Positions 1-6,154 of a DNA stretch of 6,154 bases are shown here, in pieces; within the stretch, counting starts at the first letter, position 1, and each line of letters starts with the position of its first letter. The notes under the pieces were generated by a model, which worked only from the letters and a program-made list of their open reading frames with translations, had not been told where the DNA came from and searched no databases. A program made the translations under genes and the position numbers. The DNA comes from Paraprevotella sp. Its GTDB lineage: Bacteria; Bacteroidota; Bacteroidia; Bacteroidales; Bacteroidaceae. The DNA lies in assembly GCA_021205005.1 (NCBI GenBank), contig JAJPYK010000084.1:1-6154 (forward strand), in the 5' to 3' direction.

Positions 1-4
1 GAAT

Positions 5-604
5 ATGGAAAAAAAACTCTTAGGTCTCTTGCTCGGTCTACTTTTCTTCACCGCATGCAGTGAAAACGAAACCGTCACAGCTCCCGGTTTCTCTTTCGAT
101 ACGACAGACGAAATCGTATTGGGAGACGAAGAAAACGCCACAACCTCTTTCACCTTCAACAGCACGCTGGGATGGACAGCTACGACCGACGCCAACTGGT
201 TGACGGTGTCTCCGTCCAGCGGTATGGGAGGATCGGCAACCATCACGATTACGGTTCTCAGCAGAAACGACACGGGATACAGCCGGAAAGCCGACTTGAC
301 CCTGACCTCCGGACAAGTGACCGAACATCTGACCATCCGGCAAGACTTCAGCAACTACATCGATGCCGAAAAAACTTCCTATGCCGTGGACGCCCAAGGC
401 GGAAAGCTGGAAATCATATTCACGACCAACATTAACAGTGAAAACCTCCTGGTTAACAGTCCGCAGGATACGGAATACTGGCTGACACAAAGCGTAGAAC
501 GCACACGAGCCGGCAGCACTTATTCCATTCCATTAACCGTATTGCCGAACACGCAAAAAGAAAGCCGTGTAGGATACCTGTTTTTTACGACCATGAAGGC
601 GTAA
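5..604 (+). CDS. N-terminal part of BACON-domain M64 peptidase lipoprotein (frameshifted)
   Basis: This 199-residue frame encodes the N-terminal half of a surface lipoprotein. It opens with a lipoprotein signal peptide: two lysines, a Leu/Gly/Phe-rich stretch, then the lipobox FTAC with the acylated cysteine at residue 18. The acidic SENE after it resembles the surface-export signals of Bacteroidota lipoproteins. Residues about 28-113 form a typical BACON domain (GWTATTDANWLTVSP, a Gly-rich turn, then paired strands ending LTIRQ). A second BACON-like domain starts near residue 118 but is cut short. From residue 195 the frame reads TTMKA-stop, which does not fit the fold, whereas the -1 frame continues it (YDHEGVN, then TTVTIVQKG). 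BACON domains are thought to bind carbohydrate or mucin. The ATG at 5 is supported by the complete signal peptide. The promoter lies left of the window. Confidence 0.85.
   Translation: MEKKLLGLLLGLLFFTACSENETVTAPGFSFDTTDEIVLGDEENATTSFTFNSTLGWTATTDANWLTVSPSSGMGGSATITITVLSRNDTGYSRKADLTLTSGQVTEHLTIRQDFSNYIDAEKTSYAVDAQGGKLEIIFTTNINSENLLVNSPQDTEYWLTQSVERTRAGSTYSIPLTVLPNTQKESRVGYLFFTTMKA
581..586 (+). other. Frameshift site in a run of six T
   Basis: The run TTTTTT follows CTG and precedes ACGAC. Seven T would read CTG-TTT-TTT-TAC-GAC-CAT and stay open to 1656; six T lead to the TAA at 602-604. The one-base change is inferred from continuity of the second BACON domain across it. A translational -1 slip on G-TTT-TTT-A would be imperfect, because the P-site codon would re-pair as GTT; no obvious stem-loop was noticed just downstream. 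Confidence 0.75.
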
Positions 605-615
605 ACAGAGACACC

Positions 616-1656
616 TTGTTGACTACGGTCACGATCGTACAAAAAGGAACGGAACCAGTCAACACGCCGACAGAGGACAAAAGCGTATACACGCTGCAAA
701 CCGCAAGCAAAGGACGCGGCATCCCCATCGTATTGACGGGCGACGGATTCACCCAAACGGAAATAGAAAGCGGGCTATATGCCGCAGTCATGAACAAAAC
801 ATACGAGAACCTGTTCACGGAAGAACCGTTTCTCTCGCTGCGAGACTATTTCAATGTATATGCCGTAACGGCCGTCTCAAAAGACAACCGGTTCGGTAAC
901 GGATACCACACAGCTTTCAGTTGCCAGTTCGACGGCGGAAACAGTTCAGGGGTATCCGGCGATGACAACACCGTGGTGGACTACATCTCTTGTGTGAACG
1001 GCATCGATATAGAAAACACTTTTGCCGTCGTCATCCTCAATTTCACGGTCTACGCCGGCACGACTTTCTTCGGTTACACGAATACGCAAACTAAAAAAAA
1101 CACTGAGTTTGCTATTTCCTATTGTCCGACCATCAAAGACCTATACAGCGAGATTTTCAGAACCGTACTCATTCACGAGGCTGGCGGACATGGTTTCTCC
1201 AAATTAGAGGATGAATATGCCTATGAAGAAAACGGCACCATTCCCGCCTCTGAAATTACCCAACTCAAAAAGTTACAAGCCCTCGGATGGGCACAAAACG
1301 TAGACGTCACCGATGATCCGAAAAGCGTCTTGTGGTCGCAGTTCCTGAGCGACAACCGCTATGCGTCGGAAGATCTGGGCGTCTACGAGGGAGCCATGAC
1401 TTACATCAAAGGAGCATACCGTCCTTCGACGGAAAGCATGATGAACAACAACCTCCTGGGATTCAACGCTCCTTCGCGTCAATCCATCTACCGCAGGGTC
1501 ATGAAATACGGAGAAGATAAAGAACCTACCTACGAAGACTTCGTGACATTCGACCTTCAAACGTTGCCTCCTGCACGAATCCGCAAGCGCAGTACCCTTC
1601 CGTCGACGACAAGGCCCTTTGCTCCCCCGGTCTTCACCCGTAAAGCCTTGTTCTGA
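616..1656 (+). CDS. C-terminal part: M64 family zinc metallopeptidase domain (frameshifted)
   Basis: This frame carries the catalytic half of the same protein. The open stretch meaningfully begins at about 586, where it completes the last strands of the second BACON domain (TTVTIVQKG). The 616 start is only a TTG and probably not a real start. The peptidase domain follows, with IPIVLTGDGFT near its beginning, as expected for M64 (IgA peptidase) enzymes. The zinc site HEAGGHGFSKLEDEY (positions 1174-1218) supplies two histidines, the catalytic glutamate and a downstream acidic DE pair, matching the family HExxHxxGxxxDE signature. Near the C-terminus, RPFAPPVF resembles a PLAPPV-like ending I recall for these proteins; the preceding residues are unusually rich in Arg, Pro and Ser. 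The named family activity is IgA cleavage, but the substrate here is unknown. Without the signal peptide this fragment would not be exported. Confidence 0.83.
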   Translation: MLTTVTIVQKGTEPVNTPTEDKSVYTLQTASKGRGIPIVLTGDGFTQTEIESGLYAAVMNKTYENLFTEEPFLSLRDYFNVYAVTAVSKDNRFGNGYHTAFSCQFDGGNSSGVSGDDNTVVDYISCVNGIDIENTFAVVILNFTVYAGTTFFGYTNTQTKKNTEFAISYCPTIKDLYSEIFRTVLIHEAGGHGFSKLEDEYAYEENGTIPASEITQLKKLQALGWAQNVDVTDDPKSVLWSQFLSDNRYASEDLGVYEGAMTYIKGAYRPSTESMMNNNLLGFNAPSRQSIYRRVMKYGEDKEPTYEDFVTFDLQTLPPARIRKRSTLPSTTRPFAPPVFTRKALF

Positions 1657-1799
1657 ACCCGCTGCCACAGGTCATGGCACGTTCTGTCAACGTCCCGTTC
1701 CGGACATAGACCGACTTACGGCACCTAATTTTATAATAAATAGGAAGAATTAAGATAAAAAGTCGTACCTTTGTGTATGAACCGTAAAACAATGGCCTT
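1657..1799 (+). other. Intergenic region between peptidase and asparaginase genes
   Basis: This 143-base gap holds the promoter element at 1766-1773 and an AT-rich segment before it. A small TGCCA/TGGCA hairpin (1663-1679, 7-base loop) follows the peptidase stop but has no T tract. A possible eight-codon reading frame (1777-1803) overlaps the asparaginase start. Nothing else is recognisable. Confidence 0.5.
1766..1773 (+). promoter_or_regulatory. Bacteroidota-type -7 promoter element for the asparaginase gene
   Basis: TACCTTTG matches the TAnnTTTG -7 consensus used by the Bacteroidota primary sigma factor. It sits 26 bases before the asparaginase ATG, behind an AT-rich stretch (about 1727-1760). 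No good -33 TTTG/TTG element is visible around 1740-1750, so the site rests mainly on the -7 match. Transcription would start at about 1777-1783, giving a leader of roughly 20 bases and separating this gene from the upstream peptidase. Confidence 0.6.
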
Positions 1800-1803
1800 A
1801 TGA
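1777..1803 (+). other. Possible eight-codon leader ORF overlapping the asparaginase start
   Basis: A frame reading MNRKTMAL ends in TGA at 1801-1803, so its stop overlaps the asparaginase ATG in an ATGA arrangement. It could couple translation in a gene lacking a Shine-Dalgarno sequence. Its first ATG lies at or just before the predicted transcription start, so it may not be in the mRNA; an inner ATG at 1792 gives only MAL. Chance occurrence is quite possible. Confidence 0.2.
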
Positions 1804-2840
1804 CTGATTCAGCCCCCTCCGTATTGTTGATTTATACGGGCGGAACTATCGGTATGATAGAAAATCCGGAAACCGGAGTATTAGATAGTTTCAATTTCGA
1901 CCATCTGCTGAAATTTGTGCCGGAACTGAAACGGTTTAACTATCATATACATACCTATTCGTTCGATCCCCCTATCGACACTTCCGACATGGAGCCTTAT
2001 CATTGGGCACGTTTGGTGAGAATCGTGGAACGGAACTATCCGAACTACGACGGCTTCGTCATCTTGCACGGTACGGATACGATGGCCTACACAGCCTCGG
2101 TCATGAGTTTCATGCTGGAGAATCTGGCCAAACCGGTCATCCTTACCGGCTCGCAACTCCCTATGGGAATGCTGCGTACAGACGGCAAGGAAAATCTGAT
2201 TACCGCCATCGAAATCGCGGCGTCCAAACACCCCGACGGAACGGCCATGGTGCCGGAGGTCTGTATCTATTTTGAACGCGACCTGATGAGAGGCAACCGG
2301 ACGACCAAAATCAATGCGGAAAGGTTCAATGCCTTCAAGTCCTACAACTATCCTTGTCTGGGACACAGCGCCATAGACCTCCAGTTCAAGCCGGAACGCA
2401 TCCGCAGACCAGTCCCCGAAACGTCTCTCAAAGCGCACTATCTGTTCAACAACAATGTGGTCGTACTCACCTTGTTTCCGGGCATACAAGAGAACATCGT
2501 TTCCTCCGTCTTTCAACTCAAAGGATTGAAAGCGGTAGTGATGAGAACGTTCGGATCGGGAAACGCCCCTCAAAAACCGTGGCTCATCAGCTTGATCCGG
2601 GAAGCGACCGAGCGCGACATCGTCATCATCAACATTACGCAATGCCAGTCGGGAAGCGTGGAAATGGAACGTTATGAGACCGGTAAACAACTGCTGGAAG
2701 CCGGCGTCATCAGCGGATACGACAGTACGCCCGAATGCGCCCTGACCAAACTCATGTTCCTCTTGGGACACGACATACCGAAAACAGAAGTCAGGCGACT
2801 GATGCGTACGAATCTGGCCGGCGAGATCACTACGGACTAA
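1800..2840 (+). CDS. ansA: Type I (cytoplasmic) L-asparaginase
   Basis: This intact 346-residue enzyme hydrolyses L-asparagine to L-aspartate and ammonia in the cytoplasm. It has both signatures of the bacterial class: YTGGTIGM near the N-terminus with nucleophile Thr16, and LHGTDTMAYTA with Thr92 and Asp93. Lys170 in RGNRTTK corresponds to the catalytic lysine of Escherichia coli AnsA (Lys163). The spacing matches Thr14/Thr91/Asp92/Lys163 of that enzyme, and the absence of a signal peptide argues for type I rather than periplasmic type II. Length is close to the usual 330-350. The ATG at 1800 places TGGT normally; there is no Shine-Dalgarno sequence, as is usual in Bacteroidota. The gene has its own upstream promoter element and ends at a strong hairpin, so it is probably monocistronic. 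It could have some glutaminase activity, but asparaginase is the firm call. Confidence 0.95.
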   Translation: MTDSAPSVLLIYTGGTIGMIENPETGVLDSFNFDHLLKFVPELKRFNYHIHTYSFDPPIDTSDMEPYHWARLVRIVERNYPNYDGFVILHGTDTMAYTASVMSFMLENLAKPVILTGSQLPMGMLRTDGKENLITAIEIAASKHPDGTAMVPEVCIYFERDLMRGNRTTKINAERFNAFKSYNYPCLGHSAIDLQFKPERIRRPVPETSLKAHYLFNNNVVVLTLFPGIQENIVSSVFQLKGLKAVVMRTFGSGNAPQKPWLISLIREATERDIVIINITQCQSGSVEMERYETGKQLLEAGVISGYDSTPECALTKLMFLLGHDIPKTEVRRLMRTNLAGEITTD

Positions 2841-2875
2841 AAAAGATGTCCGCCCCGATACCAGGCGGACATCTT
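2839..2875. terminator. Hairpin terminator between convergent genes
   Basis: The arms AAGATGTCCGCC (2843-2854) and GGCGGACATCTT (2864-2875) pair perfectly over 12 bp around a 9-base loop. On the minus strand the second arm runs into TTTTTT (six A on plus, 2839-2844), a textbook intrinsic terminator for the GH3 gene, 50 bases past its stop. On the plus strand the hairpin starts three bases after the asparaginase stop but is followed by CTACAAAATT, a poor T tract, so termination there is likely but weaker. The minus-strand T tract reaches into the asparaginase stop codon. Confidence 0.88.
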
Positions 2876-2925
2876 CTACAAAATTATCTGTTTTCGATTC
2901 TGATTTCTTCAGACCGGTCGGGCTG

Positions 2926-3456
2926 TCAAAGCAGCGTAAACGTCCCCACCGAACGGATGTCGGCGGAAGAAGATCCTACATAAGCCTTGAACTTACCGGG
3001 CTCGGCTTTCCATCCGTGGCTTCCCTCGTCATAGAACATCAGGTCTTTAAGAGTCACTTCGAACTCCACCGTTTTCTCTTCTCCCGGAAAGAGCTCCACC
3101 TTACGGAATCCTTTCAGTTCCTTCAACGGACGTTCCACAGAGGCTTTTTCATCGCCGATATAGAGCTGCACGACCTCCTTGCCTTTCACTTTCCCGACAT
3201 TCTTGACCGGAACAGAAAGCGTAAGTTTGCCGTCCCTACTCATTTCAGACGACGACAATGCCACCTTGCCATAACGGAACTCCGTGTAGCTCAGTCCGTG
3301 CCCGAAAGGGAATAAAGTTTTGACACCGTGTTTTTCCATCCAACGGTAACCCACGAAAATGCTTTCATTGTACTTCACGTTGACGCTATCGCCCGGATAT
3401 TCCCCTACGGAATGCGCGGGATAATCTTCCAGACGTACGGCGAAGGTCATCGGCAA
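2926..3456 (-). CDS. C-terminal part of GH3 glycosidase (after in-frame stop)
   Basis: This 176-residue stretch continues in the same frame directly after the TAA that ends the larger GH3 piece. It starts LPMTFAVRLEDYPAH, the natural sequel to NPSG in GH3 enzymes, then carries the LFPFGHGLSYTEF motif typical of bacterial beta-glucosidases. From about residue 70 it forms the fibronectin type III-like domain found at the end of many GH3 proteins (KGKEVVQLYIGDEKASVERP, then LKGFRKVELFPGEEKTVEF). It ends with TGA at 2926-2928. On its own it has no catalytic residue and no signal peptide. The possible starts, TTG at 3456 and ATG at 3450, would need re-initiation right after the stop, which is not otherwise supported. 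Confidence 0.8.
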   Translation of the reverse strand: MPMTFAVRLEDYPAHSVGEYPGDSVNVKYNESIFVGYRWMEKHGVKTLFPFGHGLSYTEFRYGKVALSSSEMSRDGKLTLSVPVKNVGKVKGKEVVQLYIGDEKASVERPLKELKGFRKVELFPGEEKTVEFEVTLKDLMFYDEGSHGWKAEPGKFKAYVGSSSADIRSVGTFTLL

Positions 3457-3459
3457 TTA
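3457..3459 (-). other. In-frame TAA in the conserved NPSGKLP motif
   Basis: The minus strand reads CCC TCC GGG TAA TTG CCG ATG. The plus-strand A at 3459 would be T if the codon were the expected AAA lysine. The other genes here end in TAA or TGA in the normal way, so nothing suggests an altered genetic code. Confidence 0.8.
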
Positions 3460-5139
3460 CCCGGAGGGATTGACAGCCCCTGTCAGTACGGCGGCAATGG
3501 CATTGCCGGCTTCCGAACCGCCGAACCACGCTTCCACTACGGCAGGCACGTTCTTGATCCATGGCATGGCCACGGCATTACCGGAAATAAGCACCACGGC
3601 CAGATTCTTATTCACTTTGGCTAACTCGGCAATCAGACTGTCTTGTCCGTAAGGCAAGCTATAAGACAACCGATCGGTGCCCTCACTGTCCTGATGTTCG
3701 TTCTTGTTCAAACCTCCGAAAAACAGCACCACATCCGCTTCCCGGGCCAGCTTGAGAGCCTCGTTACGCAATTTCGCGGCATCAGGAACCTTATATCCTT
3801 CCGGAACGATGTTACTGGGGTCACGTTTCTCGGTCAAGGGGCTGGCATAGCCCGGAGCGTATACCACTTCGGCGGCATCTCCCACACGCTTTTTCAATTC
3901 CTCCAGCGGAGACGTTTCATATTTGACTTTCAAAGAAGACGAACCTCCTCCCAACGTCATGATCTTGACGGCGTTTTCACCGATCACGGCTATCTTTTTC
4001 GTTTTCGCCAGGTCGACAGGCAAAACCTGCTTGTCGTTTTTCAGCAAAACGATACCGTTCTCCATAATCGTACGCCCGGCTTCGGCATGTGCGTCACTGC
4101 AAAGCGCTCCGAATGGTCTATCCGTATTCATGCTCGTACGGAATCTCATGCGTAGCAAACGGCGCACCTTATCGTCGAGCACATCTTCTTTAATCTCGCC
4201 CGATTTCAGTTTCTCCAGGAAGGGAGTGGCCAGATAATAATTATCATAGGCATTCGTCTTTCCCCAATTCATGCCATCGGTCCATGTACCCATCTCCAGG
4301 TCAAGACCGTTCAAGGCAGCCTGGTCCGTGTCATGAGCTCCTCCCCAATCGGAAATGACCACGCCGTCGAACTTCCAGTCCCGCTTCAAGATGTCGTTCA
4401 ACAGATATTGATTATGACAGCAATGCTCGCCCCGACACTGATTGTAGGCGCCCATGATGGCCCACGCGCCTCCTTCCGTCACCGCAGCTTCGAAAGCCGG
4501 AAGATAAATTTCATAGAGCGCGCGATCGCTCACCTCCACATTGATCTGTCCGCGATAGGTCTCCTGATTGTTCAGCGCAAAGTGCTTGATGCAAGCTGCC
4601 ACACCGTTCTGTTGCACCCCCTTGATATAGGGCACAACCATCCGGGATGTCAAATAAGGATCTTCTCCCATATATTCGAAATTCCGCCCGTTCAAAGGTG
4701 TGCGATAAATATTCACTCCGGGGCCCAACAAGACATCTTTCCTACGATAACGCGCCTCTTCACCGATAGACCGGCCATACAAAGAAGACAAATCGGTATC
4801 CCACGTGGCAGCCAGACAAGTCAAGGCCGGAAAGGCGAAACAGGAATCGTTGGTCCAGGCCGCCCCCTTCCACTCGTCCCACATCACTTCCTCGCGAATG
4901 CCGTGAGGACCGTCGCACATCCACAGTTCGGGAATCCCGAGACGGGGCACCCCATAGGAACTGAACTTGGACTGCGCATGGCATAACTTGACTTTCTCTT
5001 CCAACGTCATCCGACTGAGCGCATCCTCCACACGCCGTTCCAACGGCTGCGATTTATCCAGATAGGCCGGAACAGACTGTGCATGCGCTGCCGGAAAGAA
5101 CAAACAAACGCACACGAACAAATTCAATATTTTCTTCAT
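3457..5139 (-). CDS. Secreted GH3 beta-glucosidase-like enzyme, truncated by an in-frame stop
   Basis: These 560 residues hold the catalytic part of a family 3 glycoside hydrolase, a retaining exo-enzyme that releases sugars from non-reducing ends. A Sec signal peptide (MKKILNLFVCVCLFFPAAHA, cleavage before QS) sends it to the periplasm. The TIM-barrel domain shows MTLEEKV, DGPHGIREE, GRNFEYMGEDPYL, KHFALNN (Lys185, His186) and VVISDWGG with probable nucleophile Asp264. The second GH3 domain follows from about residue 355 (NGIVLLKND), with Glu486 in SEGTDR as the likely acid/base. The frame stops at codon 561. I chose ATG 5139 over a TTG one codon earlier. The gene starts 20 bases after the lyase-like gene, suggesting an operon. 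Beta-glucosidase is the best guess, but GH3 substrates vary and others are possible. Confidence 0.87.
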   Translation of the reverse strand: MKKILNLFVCVCLFFPAAHAQSVPAYLDKSQPLERRVEDALSRMTLEEKVKLCHAQSKFSSYGVPRLGIPELWMCDGPHGIREEVMWDEWKGAAWTNDSCFAFPALTCLAATWDTDLSSLYGRSIGEEARYRRKDVLLGPGVNIYRTPLNGRNFEYMGEDPYLTSRMVVPYIKGVQQNGVAACIKHFALNNQETYRGQINVEVSDRALYEIYLPAFEAAVTEGGAWAIMGAYNQCRGEHCCHNQYLLNDILKRDWKFDGVVISDWGGAHDTDQAALNGLDLEMGTWTDGMNWGKTNAYDNYYLATPFLEKLKSGEIKEDVLDDKVRRLLRMRFRTSMNTDRPFGALCSDAHAEAGRTIMENGIVLLKNDKQVLPVDLAKTKKIAVIGENAVKIMTLGGGSSSLKVKYETSPLEELKKRVGDAAEVVYAPGYASPLTEKRDPSNIVPEGYKVPDAAKLRNEALKLAREADVVLFFGGLNKNEHQDSEGTDRLSYSLPYGQDSLIAELAKVNKNLAVVLISGNAVAMPWIKNVPAVVEAWFGGSEAGNAIAAVLTGAVNPSG

Positions 5140-5159
5140 CAAATCAATATATTAAAGGG

Positions 5160-6154
5160 TTATTCTTCATATTTCAACATGACCGGCATCAACGTGGGAA
5201 AGGTCCAGCAAAAATGATGCGTACGGTAGAATATAGGTTGCTTTTCGTGATCATATTCCGCAAAAGACGCATCACCGTAAACAGAACTCATCGCTTCCAA
5301 CAGGTTGGCCGGCCACAGTTCTTTTTCTCCGGTATTCGGCTTTTCCGCCCATTTCCATTCCGAAGGATGATGGTTATAATAGGCCAAATATTCCAATGCC
5401 TTTTTAATGGACACACCGTCCTTTTCCCATTCAAACAGGTTCTCGCCGGTCAGATTGTAAACCAACCAGCAAGCCCCCGTCATAGGAGCCAGCGAAAAAT
5501 AAGTGTACCAAATGCCATTGTCGCCGCGTCGGGTTTCTTCGGGCATGCTGCCGTCCGCCGCAATCTTATGGGACAGATCGGACTTGATCAGCCGCACGTT
5601 TTCCTCTATTTCCGCCCGGTCGTCCGATAATGAAGCGGCAAGCATCGAACCGAAACGTCCCCAGTCGGCCCAATTATTCTGATGGACTCGTATGGAATCC
5701 ACCGCATGAAGGTAGACGTTTTTCACCCAGTCCTTAAAGCGTTGTTCGCCGGCCGTCCCCCATACCGGGCTTCCCGACATCAGCTCTGCTGCCATCAACA
5801 AACCCGATCCGGAATAAGAAAGCACCAAGATGCCGTCGTGTCCGGAATATCCTTTATTCACGGATGCCCAGGCATCAAGGAAGCTACAAGCCTTCTCCCC
5901 ATATTTTGCCTCGCCCGAAAGGGCGAAAGCCAAGGCCGAACAATAAGCTCCGTAAGCGTCCTGCTGTAAGGCCAACGAATTAGCCTTATGTTTTTCCGGT
6001 TCGACATAATATCCGGGTACGGAAAAGTCGGCCAAGGCATGAGTTCCTACGGCAGATACGGAATCGGCATCGTGAAGCAATTGCCGATAAGCGGAGTAAT
6101 AAGGTTCCTGACGGGCGGCGACCTTTGCCTTGACCATCTTGATCTGGGCTAAAG
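5160..6154 (-). CDS. Alginate-lyase-superfamily protein, 5' end beyond window
   Basis: The protein resembles the alpha/alpha-toroid alginate lyase superfamily (Pfam Alginate_lyase; families PL5/PL38 and relatives), which cleave uronic-acid polymers by beta-elimination. Numbering from the first ATG in view (6137), it shows QNNWADWGRFG (Asn154, Asn155, Trp156) and MPEETRRGDNGIWYTYFSLAP (198-218), in which an arginine and Tyr211 align with the catalytic Arg and Tyr of PL5 lyases. The PL5 NNH histidine is Trp here, so mechanism or substrate may differ. The ATG at 6137 is probably internal: the frame stays open to the edge (LAQIK before it), and LAQIKMVKAKVAARQEPYYS fits the usual helix of these proteins, so the signal peptide and N-terminus are missing from view. 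It ends 20 bases before the GH3 start on the same strand. Substrate (alginate, glucuronan or another) is not determined. Confidence 0.75.
   Translation of the reverse strand, partial: LAQIKMVKAKVAARQEPYYSAYRQLLHDADSVSAVGTHALADFSVPGYYVEPEKHKANSLALQQDAYGAYCSALAFALSGEAKYGEKACSFLDAWASVNKGYSGHDGILVLSYSGSGLLMAAELMSGSPVWGTAGEQRFKDWVKNVYLHAVDSIRVHQNNWADWGRFGSMLAASLSDDRAEIEENVRLIKSDLSHKIAADGSMPEETRRGDNGIWYTYFSLAPMTGACWLVYNLTGENLFEWEKDGVSIKKALEYLAYYNHHPSEWKWAEKPNTGEKELWPANLLEAMSSVYGDASFAEYDHEKQPIFYRTHHFCWTFPTLMPVMLKYEE

Larger units (their letters stand above)
5..1656 (+). pseudogene. Whole BACON-BACON-M64 peptidase lipoprotein gene with single frameshift
   Basis: The two frames belong to one gene. 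If the reading frame moves back one base after the TTT at 584-586, or one T is restored to the T run, a continuous protein of about 550 residues results. Its order is lipoprotein signal, BACON 1 (about 28-113), BACON 2 (about 118-210) and M64 peptidase to the end, with the zinc histidine near residue 391. This is a natural architecture for Bacteroidota extracellular peptidases. No other internal stop is seen and the catalytic motif is intact, so any inactivation is recent. Alternatives are an assembly error in the homopolymer or slippage during transcription or translation. Confidence 0.8.
2926..5139 (-). pseudogene. Whole GH3 gene with a nonsense codon (K561 to stop)
   Basis: Reading through the TAA at 3459-3457 gives one 737-residue protein, the usual length of BglX-like GH3 enzymes: signal peptide, GH3 N-terminal barrel, GH3 C-terminal domain and fibronectin III-like domain, all in one frame. 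The stop sits in NPSG-stop-LPMTF, where the family normally has NPSGKLP; changing TAA to AAA is one base. Both sides are well conserved, so the lesion is recent or an error. The truncated product keeps the nucleophile and likely acid/base but loses the end of the second domain and the whole fibronectin-like domain, which probably harms folding. Confidence 0.82.

Noticed and set aside
38..490. 150-codon open frame on the minus strand
   Set aside because: It is opposite the lipoprotein signal peptide and BACON domain, which are convincing on the plus strand; it has Cys/Arg-rich noise composition.
578..604. Programmed -1 ribosomal frameshifting
   Set aside because: G-TTT-TTT-A is not a full slippery heptamer and I noticed no obvious downstream stem-loop; programmed shifting is not known for M64 peptidases, so it stays only an alternative to mutation or error.
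1663..1679. TGCCA/TGGCA hairpin after the peptidase gene
   Set aside because: It has only five base pairs, a seven-base loop and no T tract, too weak to call a terminator.
1881..2771. Long open frame (296 codons) on the minus strand opposite the asparaginase gene
   Set aside because: It is the antisense shadow of a well-conserved enzyme gene; its translation is rich in Arg, His and Asp and shows no recognisable domain.
3457..3459. Alternative genetic code reading TAA as lysine
   Set aside because: The asparaginase and lyase-like genes use TAA as a normal terminal stop, so reassignment is not supported.
4333..4986. 217-codon open frame on the plus strand
   Set aside because: It lies wholly opposite the GH3 catalytic domain, whose motifs are clear on the minus strand; its product resembles no protein I recognise.
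5140..5159. Separate promoter for the GH3 gene
   Set aside because: The gap is only 20 bases with no TAnnTTTG element on the minus strand; co-transcription with the upstream gene is simpler.

Overview
The window looks like chromosomal DNA from a gut-type Bacteroidota, most likely Bacteroidales. Three things point there: a lipoprotein with BACON domains fused to an M64 peptidase, a TAnnTTTG-type promoter element, and start codons without Shine-Dalgarno sequences. Base composition is near-balanced. There are no RNA genes, insertion sequences, CRISPR arrays or long repeats. Genus and species cannot be named from this sequence alone.

Layout. (1) Positions 5-1656, plus strand: one surface lipoprotein gene (signal peptide, two BACON domains, M64 'IgA peptidase' zinc metalloprotease), broken by a one-base frameshift in a T run at 581-586. 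(2) 1657-1799: intergenic region with a Bacteroidota-type promoter. (3) 1800-2840, plus: an intact type I cytosolic L-asparaginase. (4) 2839-2875: a perfect 12-bp hairpin terminator between convergent genes. (5) 2926-5139, minus: a secreted glycoside hydrolase family 3 enzyme, broken by an in-frame TAA where the family has a conserved lysine (NPSG-K-LP). (6) 5160 to the right edge, minus: an alginate-lyase-superfamily protein whose N-terminus lies outside the window.

How the genes relate. The lyase-like gene is followed 20 bases later by the GH3 gene on the same strand, so they probably form part of a polysaccharide-degradation operon: a lyase cutting a uronic-acid polymer and an exo-glycosidase trimming oligosaccharides. 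No SusC/SusD pair is visible here. The asparaginase has its own promoter and looks like an unrelated metabolic gene. The peptidase is an extracellular protein-degrading or host-interaction factor whose promoter lies left of the window.

Main observation. I did not find a convincing new biological system. The notable signal is that two of the four genes each carry one clean lesion while the sequence on both sides remains well conserved. This fits very recent gene inactivation, strain-level or phase variation, or sequencing/consensus errors; the sequence alone cannot separate these.
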